A stretch of 64,000 bases of DNA from positions 86,546-150,545 of the forward strand of contig JAWSUT010000001.1 in the NCBI GenBank assembly GCA_033549345.1, read 5' to 3'. The DNA is from JAWSUT01 sp033549345 (GTDB lineage Bacteria; Bacillota; Dethiobacteria; Dethiobacterales; Dethiobacteraceae). Both the position numbers and the translations under genes were made by a program. Every line of letters starts with the position of its first letter. Position 1 is the stretch's first letter. The notes under the pieces were generated by a model. It ran no database searches. It was not told the DNA's origin and worked only from the letters and a program-made list of their open reading frames with translations. Below are positions 8,329 through 17,961 of the stretch, in pieces.

Positions 8329-9690
8329 TCAACTTTTCTTCTTCAGACGACTGATAAAAAACCCGTCAACCCCGTGCACGTGCGGATAAAGCTGAATGCC
8401 CGGCTCTGTGACATCATTTCGCCAGGCCTCAGGTAAAAAGGGGCGTAAATCATCTGTCTCCATAGATTTGTCCTGCTGCAGAAGAGCCGCTACAACACGG
8501 GTCGTCTCTTCAGGCTCATTTGTACATGTACTGTAAACAAGTACACCACCCGGTTTTAACAGCTCGGAGCAGGCTGTAAGCATCTTTGTCTGCACCCGTG
8601 CTAACTGAGCGATGTCTGTTTCTGTACGCCGCCATTTCAGGTCCGGTTTGCGCCGGATGACACCAAATCCCGAACACGGTACATCCAACAGGATTCGGTC
8701 AAACCAACCAAGTTTTCCCGTATCGGCTTCCTGTGCATCCACGCACATGGTTTGCACAATGCCGATACCCAGGCGCCTGCAGTTGGCCTCCACCAGTTTT
8801 AACCGGTGTGGATGGATATCCAGGGCGACAATCTCGCCGCGGTTTTGCATCAGTGCCGCCAGATGCGTCGTTTTACCGCCGGGCGCGCTGCAGCCGTCCA
8901 GGATACGTTCGCCGGGCTGTGGATCAAGGATGCGCGAGGTAAGCATGGCGCTTTCCCCCTGTACCTGAAAAAAGCCCTCGCGATAAGCTTCAAGATTTGT
9001 CAGACGGCCCGCACCCTGAATGGTTATATGTTCCGGCGTAACATCACCCGGTCTGGCTTCAATTCCGTTCTCCTGCAACCGGGCCAGCAAACGATCCCTG
9101 TCCGTCTTTAACGTGTTGACACGAACCGACAGCGGCGCCGTCCGGTTGTTGGCGGCCAGCAGGGCCTCTGCGTCCTCGGCACCCAGGCGTTTGAGCCAGC
9201 GTTTGACCAGCCATTCCGGGTGCGCGTATTGCAGTGTCAGGTACCGCAACGGGTCCTCTTCTTTTTTGGGCCAGGGTAGATTATTTTTTTTACGCAAAGC
9301 GCCGCGCATCACACCGTTGACAAACGAAGACAGACCGCGTTTTTTCCCGGCCTTGACCAACTCCACTGAGGTATTGACGGCGGCCGAGGCAGGAATGCGG
9401 TCCAGGTAAAACAGCTGGTAAAACCCGAGCCGCAGAACCCGGCGGATCAGTGAGTCCAGCTTTTCAGCCGGCCGGTCGGCAACGTGGGTAATCAGCCAGT
9501 CCAGTGTGAGCCGGTAGGTAACCACACCGTAGGCAATTTCCGCCGCAAGGCGTTTATCCCTGATATCCAGAGATTCCTGCGCCAATATGTCCGACAGTGC
9601 GAGATTAACGTAAGCGCCTTCGTCTTCCACGCGTGACAAGACAGACAGGGCCGCCCGGCGGGCAGCCATCCCCTGCTTCGTGTTCTTCAT
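8329..9690 (-). CDS. rsmB: 16S rRNA (cytosine-967-C5)-methyltransferase RsmB
   Basis: RsmB methylates C967 of 16S rRNA with SAM. The 453 aa comprise an N-terminal NusB-like RNA-binding domain (about 1-140) and a C-terminal Rossmann methyltransferase. The latter shows the SAM motif DGCSAPGGKT, the PCSGFG motif, and the catalytic cysteine in VYSTCT. Length is typical. The gene starts 1 bp downstream of the Zn-peptidase stop, so the two are probably translationally coupled. Confidence 0.95.
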   Translation of the reverse strand: MKNTKQGMAARRAALSVLSRVEDEGAYVNLALSDILAQESLDIRDKRLAAEIAYGVVTYRLTLDWLITHVADRPAEKLDSLIRRVLRLGFYQLFYLDRIPASAAVNTSVELVKAGKKRGLSSFVNGVMRGALRKKNNLPWPKKEEDPLRYLTLQYAHPEWLVKRWLKRLGAEDAEALLAANNRTAPLSVRVNTLKTDRDRLLARLQENGIEARPGDVTPEHITIQGAGRLTNLEAYREGFFQVQGESAMLTSRILDPQPGERILDGCSAPGGKTTHLAALMQNRGEIVALDIHPHRLKLVEANCRRLGIGIVQTMCVDAQEADTGKLGWFDRILLDVPCSGFGVIRRKPDLKWRRTETDIAQLARVQTKMLTACSELLKPGGVLVYSTCTNEPEETTRVVAALLQQDKSMETDDLRPFLPEAWRNDVTEPGIQLYPHVHGVDGFFISRLKKKS

Positions 9691-9691
9691 C

Positions 9692-10387
9692 CTAACTTCT
9701 TCTACCGCGCAAAATCAGCAGGCGCAACAGCTGTGTCAGCGCAACGGCCACCGCGGCGATATACGTCAGGGCGGCGGCGTTTAACACTTTTTTGGTGGGG
9801 CCCACTTCCTCACTGGTGATAAAACCGCTTCCCTCAAGTAGCGCCACAGCTCTGTTTGATGCATTAAATTCCACAGGCAGCGTGACAACCTGAAAAACAA
9901 CAGCAAAGGCAAACAGCAAAATACCCACATCCATCAACAAGGCTAAGCCGCTGTTAGCACCGAAAATCAGGCCGATAAAAAAGAGCGGGAACGCCATACG
10001 CGAACCAATATTGGCTACGGGAAAAATATTGTTACGAAATGCCAGCGGCACATACGCGTCACCGTGCTGCATGGCATGGCCGGCCTCATGGGCCGCAATA
10101 CCCAAAGCAGCCAGGGATGTACTCTGATAGACGCCCGGTGAGAGGCGGATGACACCCTGACGCGGGTCATAGTGGTCGGTAAGCTGACCCTGGCCCATCT
10201 GTACCGGGATGTCCATCAGGCCTGCGTCATCCAACAGGCGCCGCGCAGCCTGGGCACCGGTGATGCCGGAGCGGGCATGGACACGAGAATATTTCTTGTA
10301 CGCCGACTGCACCCGGTTCTGCGCCCACATGGCAAAAATAAACGCCGGAATCACAATGACAAAAGTCATGTCACCTAACAGAAACAT
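9692..10387 (-). CDS. Membrane zinc metallopeptidase (YugP/DUF2786-like neutral zinc peptidase)
   Basis: A predicted integral membrane peptidase of unknown substrate. From the ATG at 10387 (GAGGAGG site 8 nt upstream) the protein is 231 aa. It has a TM segment at residues 5-22, the zincin motif HEAGH at 100-104, and three further hydrophobic segments in the C-terminal half. A reading 27 codons longer would run through the ribosome binding site and is rejected. The start overlaps the DUF116 stop by 17 bp, indicating translational coupling. The order fmt-DUF116-peptidase-rsmB is common in Clostridia (from memory). Confidence 0.88.
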   Translation of the reverse strand: MFLLGDMTFVIVIPAFIFAMWAQNRVQSAYKKYSRVHARSGITGAQAARRLLDDAGLMDIPVQMGQGQLTDHYDPRQGVIRLSPGVYQSTSLAALGIAAHEAGHAMQHGDAYVPLAFRNNIFPVANIGSRMAFPLFFIGLIFGANSGLALLMDVGILLFAFAVVFQVVTLPVEFNASNRAVALLEGSGFITSEEVGPTKKVLNAAALTYIAAVAVALTQLLRLLILRGRRS

Positions 10388-11150
10388 GTGTTTTTCCTCC
10401 TCGGATGAAAAATAGAATAGCTTTCTCCACCGACTCCGGACTGACCTGCGTGTTAAAGCAGGGGCCATGAGGCCGGTCGTTGGTCACGCCAAGAACCGGC
10501 AGCGGAATACAGTCCAAAATACCGCTGGTCAGATCACGTTCACAGGCCACCGCCACAATCGCCCGGGGGCGCAGTGTTTTCACCGCTTCCCTGGCCAGCG
10601 TGCCACCGGTGGCGATACGCAGATGGACGCCATAATGGTCACACAAATCCAAAAGCCCCCCCACGGGGCAACCTCCGCAGCGGGAACAGTTTTCTGTGTT
10701 GGTGGTAATCCGGTTGGGGCATTCACGGTCCTGCAGGCAGTGGGGCAGCAGGACCAGCAGCCGCTGGGGTGTCAGCCTGCCTTTTTTAGCTTTTACCAGC
10801 TGGTTGTTTACTTCCACAAATGAACGCTGGATTTTGTCCTGCGCGATTTTAAACACTTTCCCAAGCCAGATCACGACCGGATAAAGCAGGGAAAAGGTAA
10901 AGTTCATTGGCCTGTTGAGAAAAACAATGTTTCTGTCGGCGAGAATCGACAGAACAATTCCGGCAAAACCAAGCCCGATGACGCCAAGACCAGCCATTAT
11001 GGCAAAGACGGCGGCATAAAGCACATAACGTAAAAACCCGGCATCACGCTGGAAAAATGTCAGCCAGAAATAGACCAGAGCTCCGGCAAACAGCAGCATG
11101 GCAACGGCCAGCAACCCTAAATACAAACGTTTTTTAATCACCGCCTTCAC
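10371..11150 (-). CDS. DUF116 membrane protein with cysteine-rich domain
   Basis: A protein of unknown function. The 259 aa begin with two TM helices (about 9-31 and 42-70). They continue into a cytosolic domain with a cysteine cluster (C-x4-C ... C-x2-C-x2-C near 144-165, in the segment around ENCSRCGGCPVGG), which suggests a metal or Fe-S site. It ends overlapping the start of the zinc peptidase gene and follows fmt by 29 bp in the same direction. The family name is recognised from the cysteine pattern; no role is inferred. Confidence 0.85.
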   Translation of the reverse strand: MKAVIKKRLYLGLLAVAMLLFAGALVYFWLTFFQRDAGFLRYVLYAAVFAIMAGLGVIGLGFAGIVLSILADRNIVFLNRPMNFTFSLLYPVVIWLGKVFKIAQDKIQRSFVEVNNQLVKAKKGRLTPQRLLVLLPHCLQDRECPNRITTNTENCSRCGGCPVGGLLDLCDHYGVHLRIATGGTLAREAVKTLRPRAIVAVACERDLTSGILDCIPLPVLGVTNDRPHGPCFNTQVSPESVEKAILFFIRGGKTHVSVR

Positions 11151-11179
11151 CTCCTTTTTTTATTCTACTACAATGTGTA

Positions 11180-12115
11180 TTACTTTCCAAGTCTTGTCCC
11201 TGCCGGCAGTGGGCGTCCGCGGAGAAAATCTGCGGCACTCATTGCTTTCTTGCCTGGGGGCTGCAGCTCTGTAATCCGAAACGCTCCGTTTTGGGCGGCG
11301 ACAAGAATACCTTCTCCTTCTGCTGATATCACTTCACCACAGGATGGGGCTTTGCCGTTTACCGGACAGCCTCTCCACACTTTGAGCCTATTGCCGTTTA
11401 GCAATGTATACGCGCCGGGCCACGGATTCATGCCCCGAACCAGATTATGAATGTCTTGTGCCGAAGAACACCAGTCAATCCTCTCTTCCTCTCTCTGCAG
11501 CACAGGAGCCGCAGTGGCCTCGCTTTCATCCTGGGGGATCCGCTCTGCTGTCCCGTTAAGTATGGAATGCACAGCATCCACAACCATCTCGCCACCCAAA
11601 AGAGACAGCCTGTCATGAAGGTCTCCTGTGGTATCATCCGGCCTCACGGATACCGCCCTGCGCAGAACCATGTCGCCGGTGTCCATTCCCTCGTCCATAT
11701 GAATAATGGTTACACCGCTCTCTTTGTCACCGGCCATCACCGCGCGGTGTATCGGTGCGGCGCCCCGCCAGCGCGGCAAGAGTGAGGCGTGAATGTTCAG
11801 TGCCGTAACCGTCGGTATCTCCAGAATTTTCTTTGGCAGGATCCGGCCGTAAGCGCAGGTGACGATAAAATCCGGAGCAAGCGAAATAAGCTGATCCGAG
11901 AAATCGTCCGTTTTGATTTTTGTCGGTTGTAGCACAGGGATGCCCAGTGTTTCCGCCGCAACCCTCGCCGGCGGCGGTGTCATTTTCTTACCGCGGCCGC
12001 TGGGACGGTCGGGCTGTGTGACGACGGCAAGCACAGTAAATGAGCTGTGCAGCGCTTCCAGAGCCGGTACGGCAAAAGAAGGTGTTCCCATAAAAACAAT
12101 GCGTTTTTCTTTCAT
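11180..12115 (-). CDS. fmt: Methionyl-tRNA formyltransferase
   Basis: It formylates initiator Met-tRNA with 10-formyl-THF. The 311-aa protein has the N-terminal MGTPSFAVP motif, the catalytic region with HASLLPRWRGAAPI, and GVTIIHMDEGMDTGD. A C-terminal OB-like tRNA-binding domain follows from about 205. An upstream TTG at 12124 is open, but the AAGG site is better placed for the ATG at 12115. It is coupled to def (18 bp apart), the enzyme that later removes the formyl group. Confidence 0.96.
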   Translation of the reverse strand: MKEKRIVFMGTPSFAVPALEALHSSFTVLAVVTQPDRPSGRGKKMTPPPARVAAETLGIPVLQPTKIKTDDFSDQLISLAPDFIVTCAYGRILPKKILEIPTVTALNIHASLLPRWRGAAPIHRAVMAGDKESGVTIIHMDEGMDTGDMVLRRAVSVRPDDTTGDLHDRLSLLGGEMVVDAVHSILNGTAERIPQDESEATAAPVLQREEERIDWCSSAQDIHNLVRGMNPWPGAYTLLNGNRLKVWRGCPVNGKAPSCGEVISAEGEGILVAAQNGAFRITELQPPGKKAMSAADFLRGRPLPAGTRLGK

Positions 12116-12133
12116 GGTATCCAACCTTTTAAT

Positions 12134-12595
12134 TTATTCTTCCTCTACAAAGCGCGTTACCCTGTCCACAAACAGGACACCGTCGAGATGATCAATTTCA
12201 TGCTGAAACGCTCTGGCCAAAAGGCCCGAGGCACAAATTTGCACCTGATTGCCTTCCGGGTCGGTGGCACGCACAGTTACACTGGCATTCCGCTCCACTT
12301 CACCGGCTATGCCGGGAAAGCTCAGGCACCCTTCCACAGCCGATTCGGCTCCTTCACTCTCCACGATGACAGGATTAATCAGCATCAGCAGCCCGTTTTC
12401 ATCCTGAACGTCAACAACAATGATGCGCTTGGCAATACCTATCTGCGGAGCTGCCAGGCCCACACCCTGTGCGTCATACATTGTCTCCTTCATATCTTCC
12501 AGCAGTTGTTTAACCTGCGGCGTAATGTCCTTTACTTCCAGTGCTTTTTCCCGCAGAACGGGGTCTTCTTTTGTGCGTATTACCCTGATTGCCAT
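12134..12595 (-). CDS. def: Peptide deformylase
   Basis: It removes the N-formyl group from nascent peptides. The three family motifs are present: GVGLAAPQ at 44-51, EGCLS at 88-92 and HEIDH at 132-136, giving the Cys/His/His metal site. The ATG at 12595 has a GGAGGA site; the longer reading from 12625 is not supported. The 153-aa length fits a type 1 deformylase. It lies between priA (56 bp) and fmt. Confidence 0.97.
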   Translation of the reverse strand: MAIRVIRTKEDPVLREKALEVKDITPQVKQLLEDMKETMYDAQGVGLAAPQIGIAKRIIVVDVQDENGLLMLINPVIVESEGAESAVEGCLSFPGIAGEVERNASVTVRATDPEGNQVQICASGLLARAFQHEIDHLDGVLFVDRVTRFVEEE

Positions 12596-12651
12596 AGCTT
12601 TACTTCCTCCCTGTACAGATAACATCTATATTGTAACATAATTTAGCAAAC

Positions 12652-15033
12652 TTATAACAGACTTTGCGGGTCAACGTCAAGTGTCAGCCGGACATCACCG
12701 CTAAAGGTGCTGCCGCCAAACTCTGCGGACGCTTTTTTAACTATGCGCAGCAGTGTGTCGGTATCAGACCCGCGGGCCACCAGCTGCCAGCGAAACTGGC
12801 CCCTTATTTTTTCCAGGGGGCAGGGAGACGGCCCGAGAATATCCGTGCTTCCCTCAAGATGGGCAGCCAGAAACGAGGCTGCATCGATCACCCGTGCCTC
12901 ATCGGCTCCTGCCAGAAGCAGGCGGACCAAAACCGAATAGGGCGGATAGCCCAGCTCCTGTCGTGTCTGACTTTCTTCCCTGTAAAATGTCGGATAATCA
13001 TGGTCTTTTGCGGCCAAAATGGCATAGTGGTCCGGCGTATACGTCTGAACCACCACACGGCCGCCGGCCGGCCCGCGCCCCGCCCGGCCGGCTACCTGCG
13101 TCAGAAGCTGAAATGTCCTCTCACCGGCACGAAAATCAGGAAGATTAATGGCCGTATCGGCTGTGATGACGCCGACCAGGGTGACATCGGGGAAATCAAG
13201 TCCCTTGGCCACCATTTGCGTGCCGATTAAGACATCGGCTTCCTTTTTTTTAAACTGAGTCAGAATTTTTTTATGTGCACCTTTGCGCGCGGTGGTATCG
13301 GCATCAAGCCGCACCACCCGCCTGTCGGGAAAATATTTAAGCAGCTCTTCCTCAACTTTTTGTGTTCCGGTACCAAAGTGACGGATATACCGCCCGCTGC
13401 ACACGGGGCATACCCTGGGATAGTCTTCGCTGTAGTCACAGTAATGACAGCGCAGCGCTTCCCCTGCCATATGAAACTTCAGGGAAATATCGCAGGATTT
13501 ACAGCGCATCACATGCCCGCATTCCCGGCAGAGAACAAACGTGGCATACCCCCTGCGGTTCAAAAGAAGAATAGCCTGTTTGCCCTGCTGAAATGTGGAC
13601 TCCAGGGTAGACAGAAGTAAACGGCTGAAAATACTGCGGTGCTTTTCTTTGAGTTCCTGCCGCATATCGACAATCTCCACAGGCGGCATAGGTCTGTTTT
13701 CTATTCTGTCCGGGAGGCGGCTAAGTGTATACTCGCCAAGCTCAGCCAGGCGGTACGATTCAAGTGATGGTGTGGCACTGCCAAGCACCACCGCCGCTTT
13801 ATGCAGGCGCGCACGCCACAGCGCCACTTCGCGTGCATGGTAGCGTGGCGTTTCATCCTGTTTGTATGTTGCTTCGTGTTCTTCATCCAGGATGATCAGC
13901 CCCAGTTTTGCAAACGGTGCAAAGACAGCCGACCGTGCCCCGATGGCAACCACAGCGTCTCCTTCAGCGACCCTGCGCCATTCGTCATAGCGCTCGCCGG
14001 CTGACAGCCGGCTGTGCAGGACGGCAATCCGTCCGCCAAAACGTGAAGCAAAGCGCTCGATAATCTGCGGAGTGAGGGCGATTTCAGGAACAAGGACAAT
14101 ACTTCCCAATCCCGCAGACGCGGTACGGGCAATTGCCTGCAGGTATACTTCCGTTTTGCCGCTGCCGGTGACGCCATGCAGTAAAAACACGCCGCTTTTC
14201 CTGTCGTTTATCGCACCGCTGATCTGCTCCAGCGCTTCTTTTTGCGCCAATGTCAGCGGCAGAGGCTCCTCCGGTTCAAAATGTTCCCCGTCAAGCGGGT
14301 CTCGCCGCACTTCTTTTTCCCTGATTTCAACCCAGCTGCGCGCGGCAAGTGAACGCACAGTGGCTGCACTGACGCCGGCATCGGCCAGATGGCTAAGTGG
14401 TAGTGCCGTGTCTTTTCTCAGTATCTCCAGGGCCAAAGCCTGTTTACTGCCTACGGGCTCCGCCCTACGCCCCTCTGCAGTGAGTACGGCTTCGCGGACA
14501 GTCCTGGGCTTCATGCCCTGTGCGTCACGGCTGGTCACAGTTATGACGCCCTCCCGGCGCAGGCGGCGCAGCACACCCGCTGCGTCCATTTCAGGAAACT
14601 GTTTCAGCCAGGCACTCAGCTTCACCGGCCCTTTTTCCTGTAAATACCGGCAGGCTGCGCTGATTGGTTCTTCTGTGCCGCTATACGCTGCCCATTTACC
14701 CGTCACCCAACGCACTCCGGGCGGTACCATGGCCTGCAGAAAATCCATTTGGCTGCATAAATAGCGCGCAGCGCCCCAGCCGGCCAGTTTTATCAGTTCC
14801 TCAGTTAACACCGGTGTATCATCCAGAACTTCTTCAATATCTTTCACTTCGGCAGCAGCTGCGGGCAGATCCCCTGCCAGGCCGATGCAGTATCCTTCAA
14901 TACGCCGCGGACCGAAAGGAACCACCACACGACTCCCGACCGATACATCCATCCCGGGCGGTACCCGATAGGTAAAAGGGCGGTCCAGCCGCTGATGATG
15001 AATACGTACTAAGATTTCTGCAAATCGTTCCAA
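12652..15033 (-). CDS. priA: Primosomal protein N' (replication restart helicase)
   Basis: PriA rebuilds replication forks by binding forked DNA and loading the helicase. The 793 aa comprise the N-terminal 3'-DNA-binding domain (1-105), a winged-helix region, a DEAH-type helicase core with Walker A GVTGSGKTE and Walker B DEEH, a zinc domain with several CxxC pairs (starting CRECGH, then CHYCDY and CPVCSG), and a helicase C-terminal lobe with GAGRAGRG-like motif VI. The start is a TTG at 15033, 4 nt after GGAGGG. The gap to SpoIIM-like at 15188 is a divergent promoter region. Confidence 0.96.
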   Translation of the reverse strand: MERFAEILVRIHHQRLDRPFTYRVPPGMDVSVGSRVVVPFGPRRIEGYCIGLAGDLPAAAAEVKDIEEVLDDTPVLTEELIKLAGWGAARYLCSQMDFLQAMVPPGVRWVTGKWAAYSGTEEPISAACRYLQEKGPVKLSAWLKQFPEMDAAGVLRRLRREGVITVTSRDAQGMKPRTVREAVLTAEGRRAEPVGSKQALALEILRKDTALPLSHLADAGVSAATVRSLAARSWVEIREKEVRRDPLDGEHFEPEEPLPLTLAQKEALEQISGAINDRKSGVFLLHGVTGSGKTEVYLQAIARTASAGLGSIVLVPEIALTPQIIERFASRFGGRIAVLHSRLSAGERYDEWRRVAEGDAVVAIGARSAVFAPFAKLGLIILDEEHEATYKQDETPRYHAREVALWRARLHKAAVVLGSATPSLESYRLAELGEYTLSRLPDRIENRPMPPVEIVDMRQELKEKHRSIFSRLLLSTLESTFQQGKQAILLLNRRGYATFVLCRECGHVMRCKSCDISLKFHMAGEALRCHYCDYSEDYPRVCPVCSGRYIRHFGTGTQKVEEELLKYFPDRRVVRLDADTTARKGAHKKILTQFKKKEADVLIGTQMVAKGLDFPDVTLVGVITADTAINLPDFRAGERTFQLLTQVAGRAGRGPAGGRVVVQTYTPDHYAILAAKDHDYPTFYREESQTRQELGYPPYSVLVRLLLAGADEARVIDAASFLAAHLEGSTDILGPSPCPLEKIRGQFRWQLVARGSDTDTLLRIVKKASAEFGGSTFSGDVRLTLDVDPQSLL

Positions 15034-15139
15034 TGGACCCTCCGCTACAAATCAGATTTTATCAGGAACATATTCCACGAAAAAAACCATTTCCCCTGTC
15101 TTTGGCAGAAATTTTCCTCCGGCCTTTCCAGAAGATAGA

Positions 15140-15169
15140 TTGCAAAACCAAGCGTTAATTCAGTATAAT
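15140..15169 (+). promoter_or_regulatory. Promoter of the SpoIIM-like gene
   Basis: TTGCAA (15140-15145) and TATAAT (15164-15169) are 18 bp apart. The predicted start lies only about 12 nt before the ATG at 15188, leaving a very short leader that just includes AGGAGG. Confidence 0.65.
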
Positions 15170-15187
15170 GGTACAGGAGGTTTTAAC

Positions 15188-15799
15188 ATGCTGCAGCGAT
15201 TCATGATTACAGTAAAAGAAAACCGTTCCTGGTTGATTCTCTCGTTCCTGCTTTTTGCCGGAGGGGCCGGCCTGTCCTATATTTCACTCACCCATGAACC
15301 GGAACTCTTTGCTATTCTGGAGGAGACATCTCTTCCCCTACTCCAGGAACTGAGCGAGCTGGTTTTTGGCGGCCATCCGCTCCGCGGTGCTGCTATCCTT
15401 TTTCTGCATAACCTGACATCGGTCCTGCAGGTCATATTCTTTGGCATCATTTTGGGAATTCTCCCGCTTTTTTCGGCGATTGCCAACGGAGCTATTCTGG
15501 GTGCCCTGACCTTTCAACTCAGCCAGGAGGGGATAGCTCCCCTGCCGTTTTTGATGGCCGGTATCCTGCCCCACGGCATTTTTGAGCTGCCGGCATTTTT
15601 GCTAAGTGCCGCCCTGGGACTCAAGTTCGGTTACCATGTGGTCTTCCCCATCCCGCAGTATACCCGGCGGCAGAGCCTGGCCCTGATTTTTCAGGAAATC
15701 GGCATCGTTTTACCGGTCGTCTTTATCTTACTGCTTCTGGCCGCCCTTCTGGAAGTCTTTGTCACACCCGGCGTTCTCGAGTACTACCTGGCACTATAA
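15188..15799 (+). CDS. SpoIIM-like (stage II sporulation protein M family) membrane protein
   Basis: A 203-aa integral membrane protein. About five or six hydrophobic helices are visible: near 15-33, 68-105, 113-145 and 168-192. The FELPAF motif in the C-terminal half is typical of the DUF95/SpoIIM family. SpoIIM takes part in septal peptidoglycan remodelling and engulfment, but many family members have other roles, so no sporulation function is claimed. The ATG follows AGGAGG by 7 nt. It is the only rightward gene in the core cluster and faces coaBC across a bidirectional terminator. Confidence 0.75.
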   Translation: MLQRFMITVKENRSWLILSFLLFAGGAGLSYISLTHEPELFAILEETSLPLLQELSELVFGGHPLRGAAILFLHNLTSVLQVIFFGIILGILPLFSAIANGAILGALTFQLSQEGIAPLPFLMAGILPHGIFELPAFLLSAALGLKFGYHVVFPIPQYTRRQSLALIFQEIGIVLPVVFILLLLAALLEVFVTPGVLEYYLAL

Positions 15800-15874
15800 A
15801 AAGTCGTTATTTTTCTTTGCCGGTTACATCTGTTCCTGCCATTGTCTTTTGGTTTAAGACTCTTGTAATAAATA

Positions 15875-15898
15875 TAACCCGGGCCTCGGCCCGGGTTA
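15875..15898. terminator. Bidirectional intrinsic terminator between SpoIIM-like and coaBC
   Basis: A near-perfect 11-bp GC-rich stem (TAACCCGGGCC/GGCCCGGGTTA) with a 2-nt loop sits between convergent genes. A-rich sequence precedes it and TTATTTAG follows. It overlaps the coaBC stop codon at 15896-15898. Confidence 0.75.
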
Positions 15899-17116
15899 TT
15901 TAGCATCAGAAAAAGCATGGTTACCGGTATCATAAATCGTTTTAATTTCAGCGAGGATTCTTATAGCAAGCTGTGCCTTCGTCATTTTCGGCAGTTGACT
16001 TTCCCGTCCGTCGGGAAAATAGAGTTTCACAACGTTGGTGTCAGCCTTAAACCCGGCACCATCCTGGGTCAGGTCATTGGCCACAATCAGATCCAGATTT
16101 TTTTTCCTGAGTTTGTCCAGGGCATTGTCCTGCAGGTTTTGGGTTTCTGCGGCAAACCCCACCAGAATCTGTCCCGTCTTCTGTTTACCAAGCTCAGCCA
16201 GGATATCCGGGTTCCTGACCATAGTAAGCAACAGGTCGCCGTCCTTCTTGATCTTTTGCCCGCTTGTGTGGGCGGGCCGGTAGTCGGCAACCGCAGCCGC
16301 TTTAATTACCACATCGGCAATGGCAAAACGCTGCAGTACCTGCTCATGCATTTCCCGTGCCGTTTTTACTCTGACGACATGAACACCGGGAGGGTCCGTC
16401 AGAGAAACGGGCCCGGTGACCAAAGTTACGTCTGCGCCTAAAGCGGCTGCCGCCTGCGCTATGGCAAACCCCATTTTCCCGCTGGAATGATTGGTCAGAT
16501 AGCGGACAGGGTCAATTGCTTCCTGTGTGGGGCCTGCCGTTACAATAAACCGTGTTCCCTGCCAGGTTGTTTCCGGCAGCAGCAGGCGGCAGGCGGTGTC
16601 AAAGACGGTATCCACGCCGGCCATGCGCCCGCGGCCGGTATCGCCACAGGCCAGCACCCCTTCCTCGGGCCCGGCAAAATGATACCCCAGGCCGGCAAGC
16701 CTGGCGATATTCTGCTGTGTCAGAGGATTGTCATACATTTTCGTATTCATGGCCGGTGCCAGCAAAATCGGACATTGGGCTGCCAATACCGTGGTAGTCA
16801 GCAGATTATCGGCCATACCGGCGGCTATTTTAGCGATACTGTTGGCTGACGCCGGCGCAATGACAAAGAGGCCTGCACTTTGTGCCAGGCCTACATGTTC
16901 TACTGAGTACTGTTCGGTGGCAGCAAACAGGTCATCGTAGATCCTGTTGTTGCTCACTGTCTGCAAGGTAAGCGGGGTGACAAATTTTTTCGCCGCTTCT
17001 GTCATCACCACTCGGACATCTGCACCGGCTTTAATAAAAAGCCGGCAAAGTTCCGCCGACTTATAGGCGGCGATTCCTCCGGTCACACCCAGGATAATGC
17101 TTTTTCCGGAAAGCAT
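15896..17116 (-). CDS. coaBC: Phosphopantothenoylcysteine decarboxylase/synthetase
   Basis: It performs two consecutive steps of coenzyme A synthesis. The N-terminal CoaC flavoprotein domain (about 1-180) shows GVTGGIAAYK, the active-site His in VEHVGLA, PAMNTKMY, and ACGDTGRGRMA with the catalytic Cys. The C-terminal CoaB domain (about 185-400) shows VTAGPTQEAIDPVR and NHSSGKMG. The 406-aa length is typical. It lies 13 bp downstream of rpoZ, and its stop codon is inside the terminator stem. Confidence 0.96.
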   Translation of the reverse strand: MLSGKSIILGVTGGIAAYKSAELCRLFIKAGADVRVVMTEAAKKFVTPLTLQTVSNNRIYDDLFAATEQYSVEHVGLAQSAGLFVIAPASANSIAKIAAGMADNLLTTTVLAAQCPILLAPAMNTKMYDNPLTQQNIARLAGLGYHFAGPEEGVLACGDTGRGRMAGVDTVFDTACRLLLPETTWQGTRFIVTAGPTQEAIDPVRYLTNHSSGKMGFAIAQAAAALGADVTLVTGPVSLTDPPGVHVVRVKTAREMHEQVLQRFAIADVVIKAAAVADYRPAHTSGQKIKKDGDLLLTMVRNPDILAELGKQKTGQILVGFAAETQNLQDNALDKLRKKNLDLIVANDLTQDGAGFKADTNVVKLYFPDGRESQLPKMTKAQLAIRILAEIKTIYDTGNHAFSDAK

Positions 17117-17129
17117 TCTGCATGCCTCC

Positions 17130-17327
17130 TCACCTGGGTAAACGTTCGTACCCTATTTTCCCCGTAGCAATTTCTTCCAGTGCGATGGAAACATCTTTCA
17201 GAGAGTCGGTCTCTACCAGGCGGGGCGAATTTTCATTGAGCATCCGGGCCCGTTTTGCAGCAGCAATCACCAATGTGTATTTACTGTCAACTTTTGTCAT
17301 CAGTGTGTCAATAGACGGATAAATCAT
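17130..17327 (-). CDS. rpoZ: RNA polymerase omega subunit
   Basis: A small subunit that helps assemble and stabilise RNA polymerase. The 65 aa contain the YTLVIAAAKRAR and SPRLVE-like segments of the omega family. Its ATG overlaps the gmk stop by 4 bp (ATGA), and coaBC follows. The order gmk-rpoZ-coaBC is conserved across Firmicutes. Confidence 0.95.
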   Translation of the reverse strand: MIYPSIDTLMTKVDSKYTLVIAAAKRARMLNENSPRLVETDSLKDVSIALEEIATGKIGYERLPR

Positions 17328-17941
17328 GATTTGACCTCCTCGGCAATGGCTTGAATTAAGTCGCTGTTACGTGCTGCCCGCAGGCGCTCAGCCCGGATAA
17401 TGGCAATGACTCTGTCACGGGCATCCTCTATGCGGTCATTCACAACAACATAATCATATCTGGGTGCCTGGCCCACCTCTTCAGCTGCTGCGGCCAGGCG
17501 GCGCTCCAATACTTCACCGGATTCGGTGCCGCGGTTGATAATTCTTGTCCGCAGTTCCGCTCCCGAAGGCGGCAAAAGAAAGATAAAGACACCGCTTGCA
17601 AAAGCCTCCATCACCTTAATTGCGCCCTGCGTATCAATTTCCAGTATCACATCACGGCCCGCGGCCAGCATGTTCTCCACTGCGCTGCGGGGAGTCCCGT
17701 AGTATTGCCCGTAAACACAGGCATATTCAAGAAAGTCTCCGTTTTCAATTGCCTGTTCAAACTCGTCTCTGCTCACGAAAAAATAGTTAACCCCGTCCTG
17801 TTCTCCGGCACGGGGTTTGCGGGTTGTCTTCGATACTGAAAGGACCATCTCCTGACGTTTCTCCAGCAGTGCCCTGCAGACCGTTCCTTTTCCCGCGCCT
17901 GACGGACCGGAGATAACAATAAGCAATCCGTTACTGGCCAA
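17324..17941 (-). CDS. gmk: Guanylate kinase
   Basis: It phosphorylates GMP/dGMP to the diphosphates. The 205-aa protein has the P-loop SGPSGAGKGT near residues 11-20, the GMP-binding TTRKPRAGE region, and the LEIDTQGA segment. Length is normal. It lies 20 bp after remA. GTP made downstream of this step is the substrate of RibA in the rib operon, but no regulatory link is visible. Confidence 0.97.
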   Translation of the reverse strand: MASNGLLIVISGPSGAGKGTVCRALLEKRQEMVLSVSKTTRKPRAGEQDGVNYFFVSRDEFEQAIENGDFLEYACVYGQYYGTPRSAVENMLAAGRDVILEIDTQGAIKVMEAFASGVFIFLLPPSGAELRTRIINRGTESGEVLERRLAAAAEEVGQAPRYDYVVVNDRIEDARDRVIAIIRAERLRAARNSDLIQAIAEEVKS

Positions 17942-17961
17942 TGATCCCCCTCCGGTGTCGT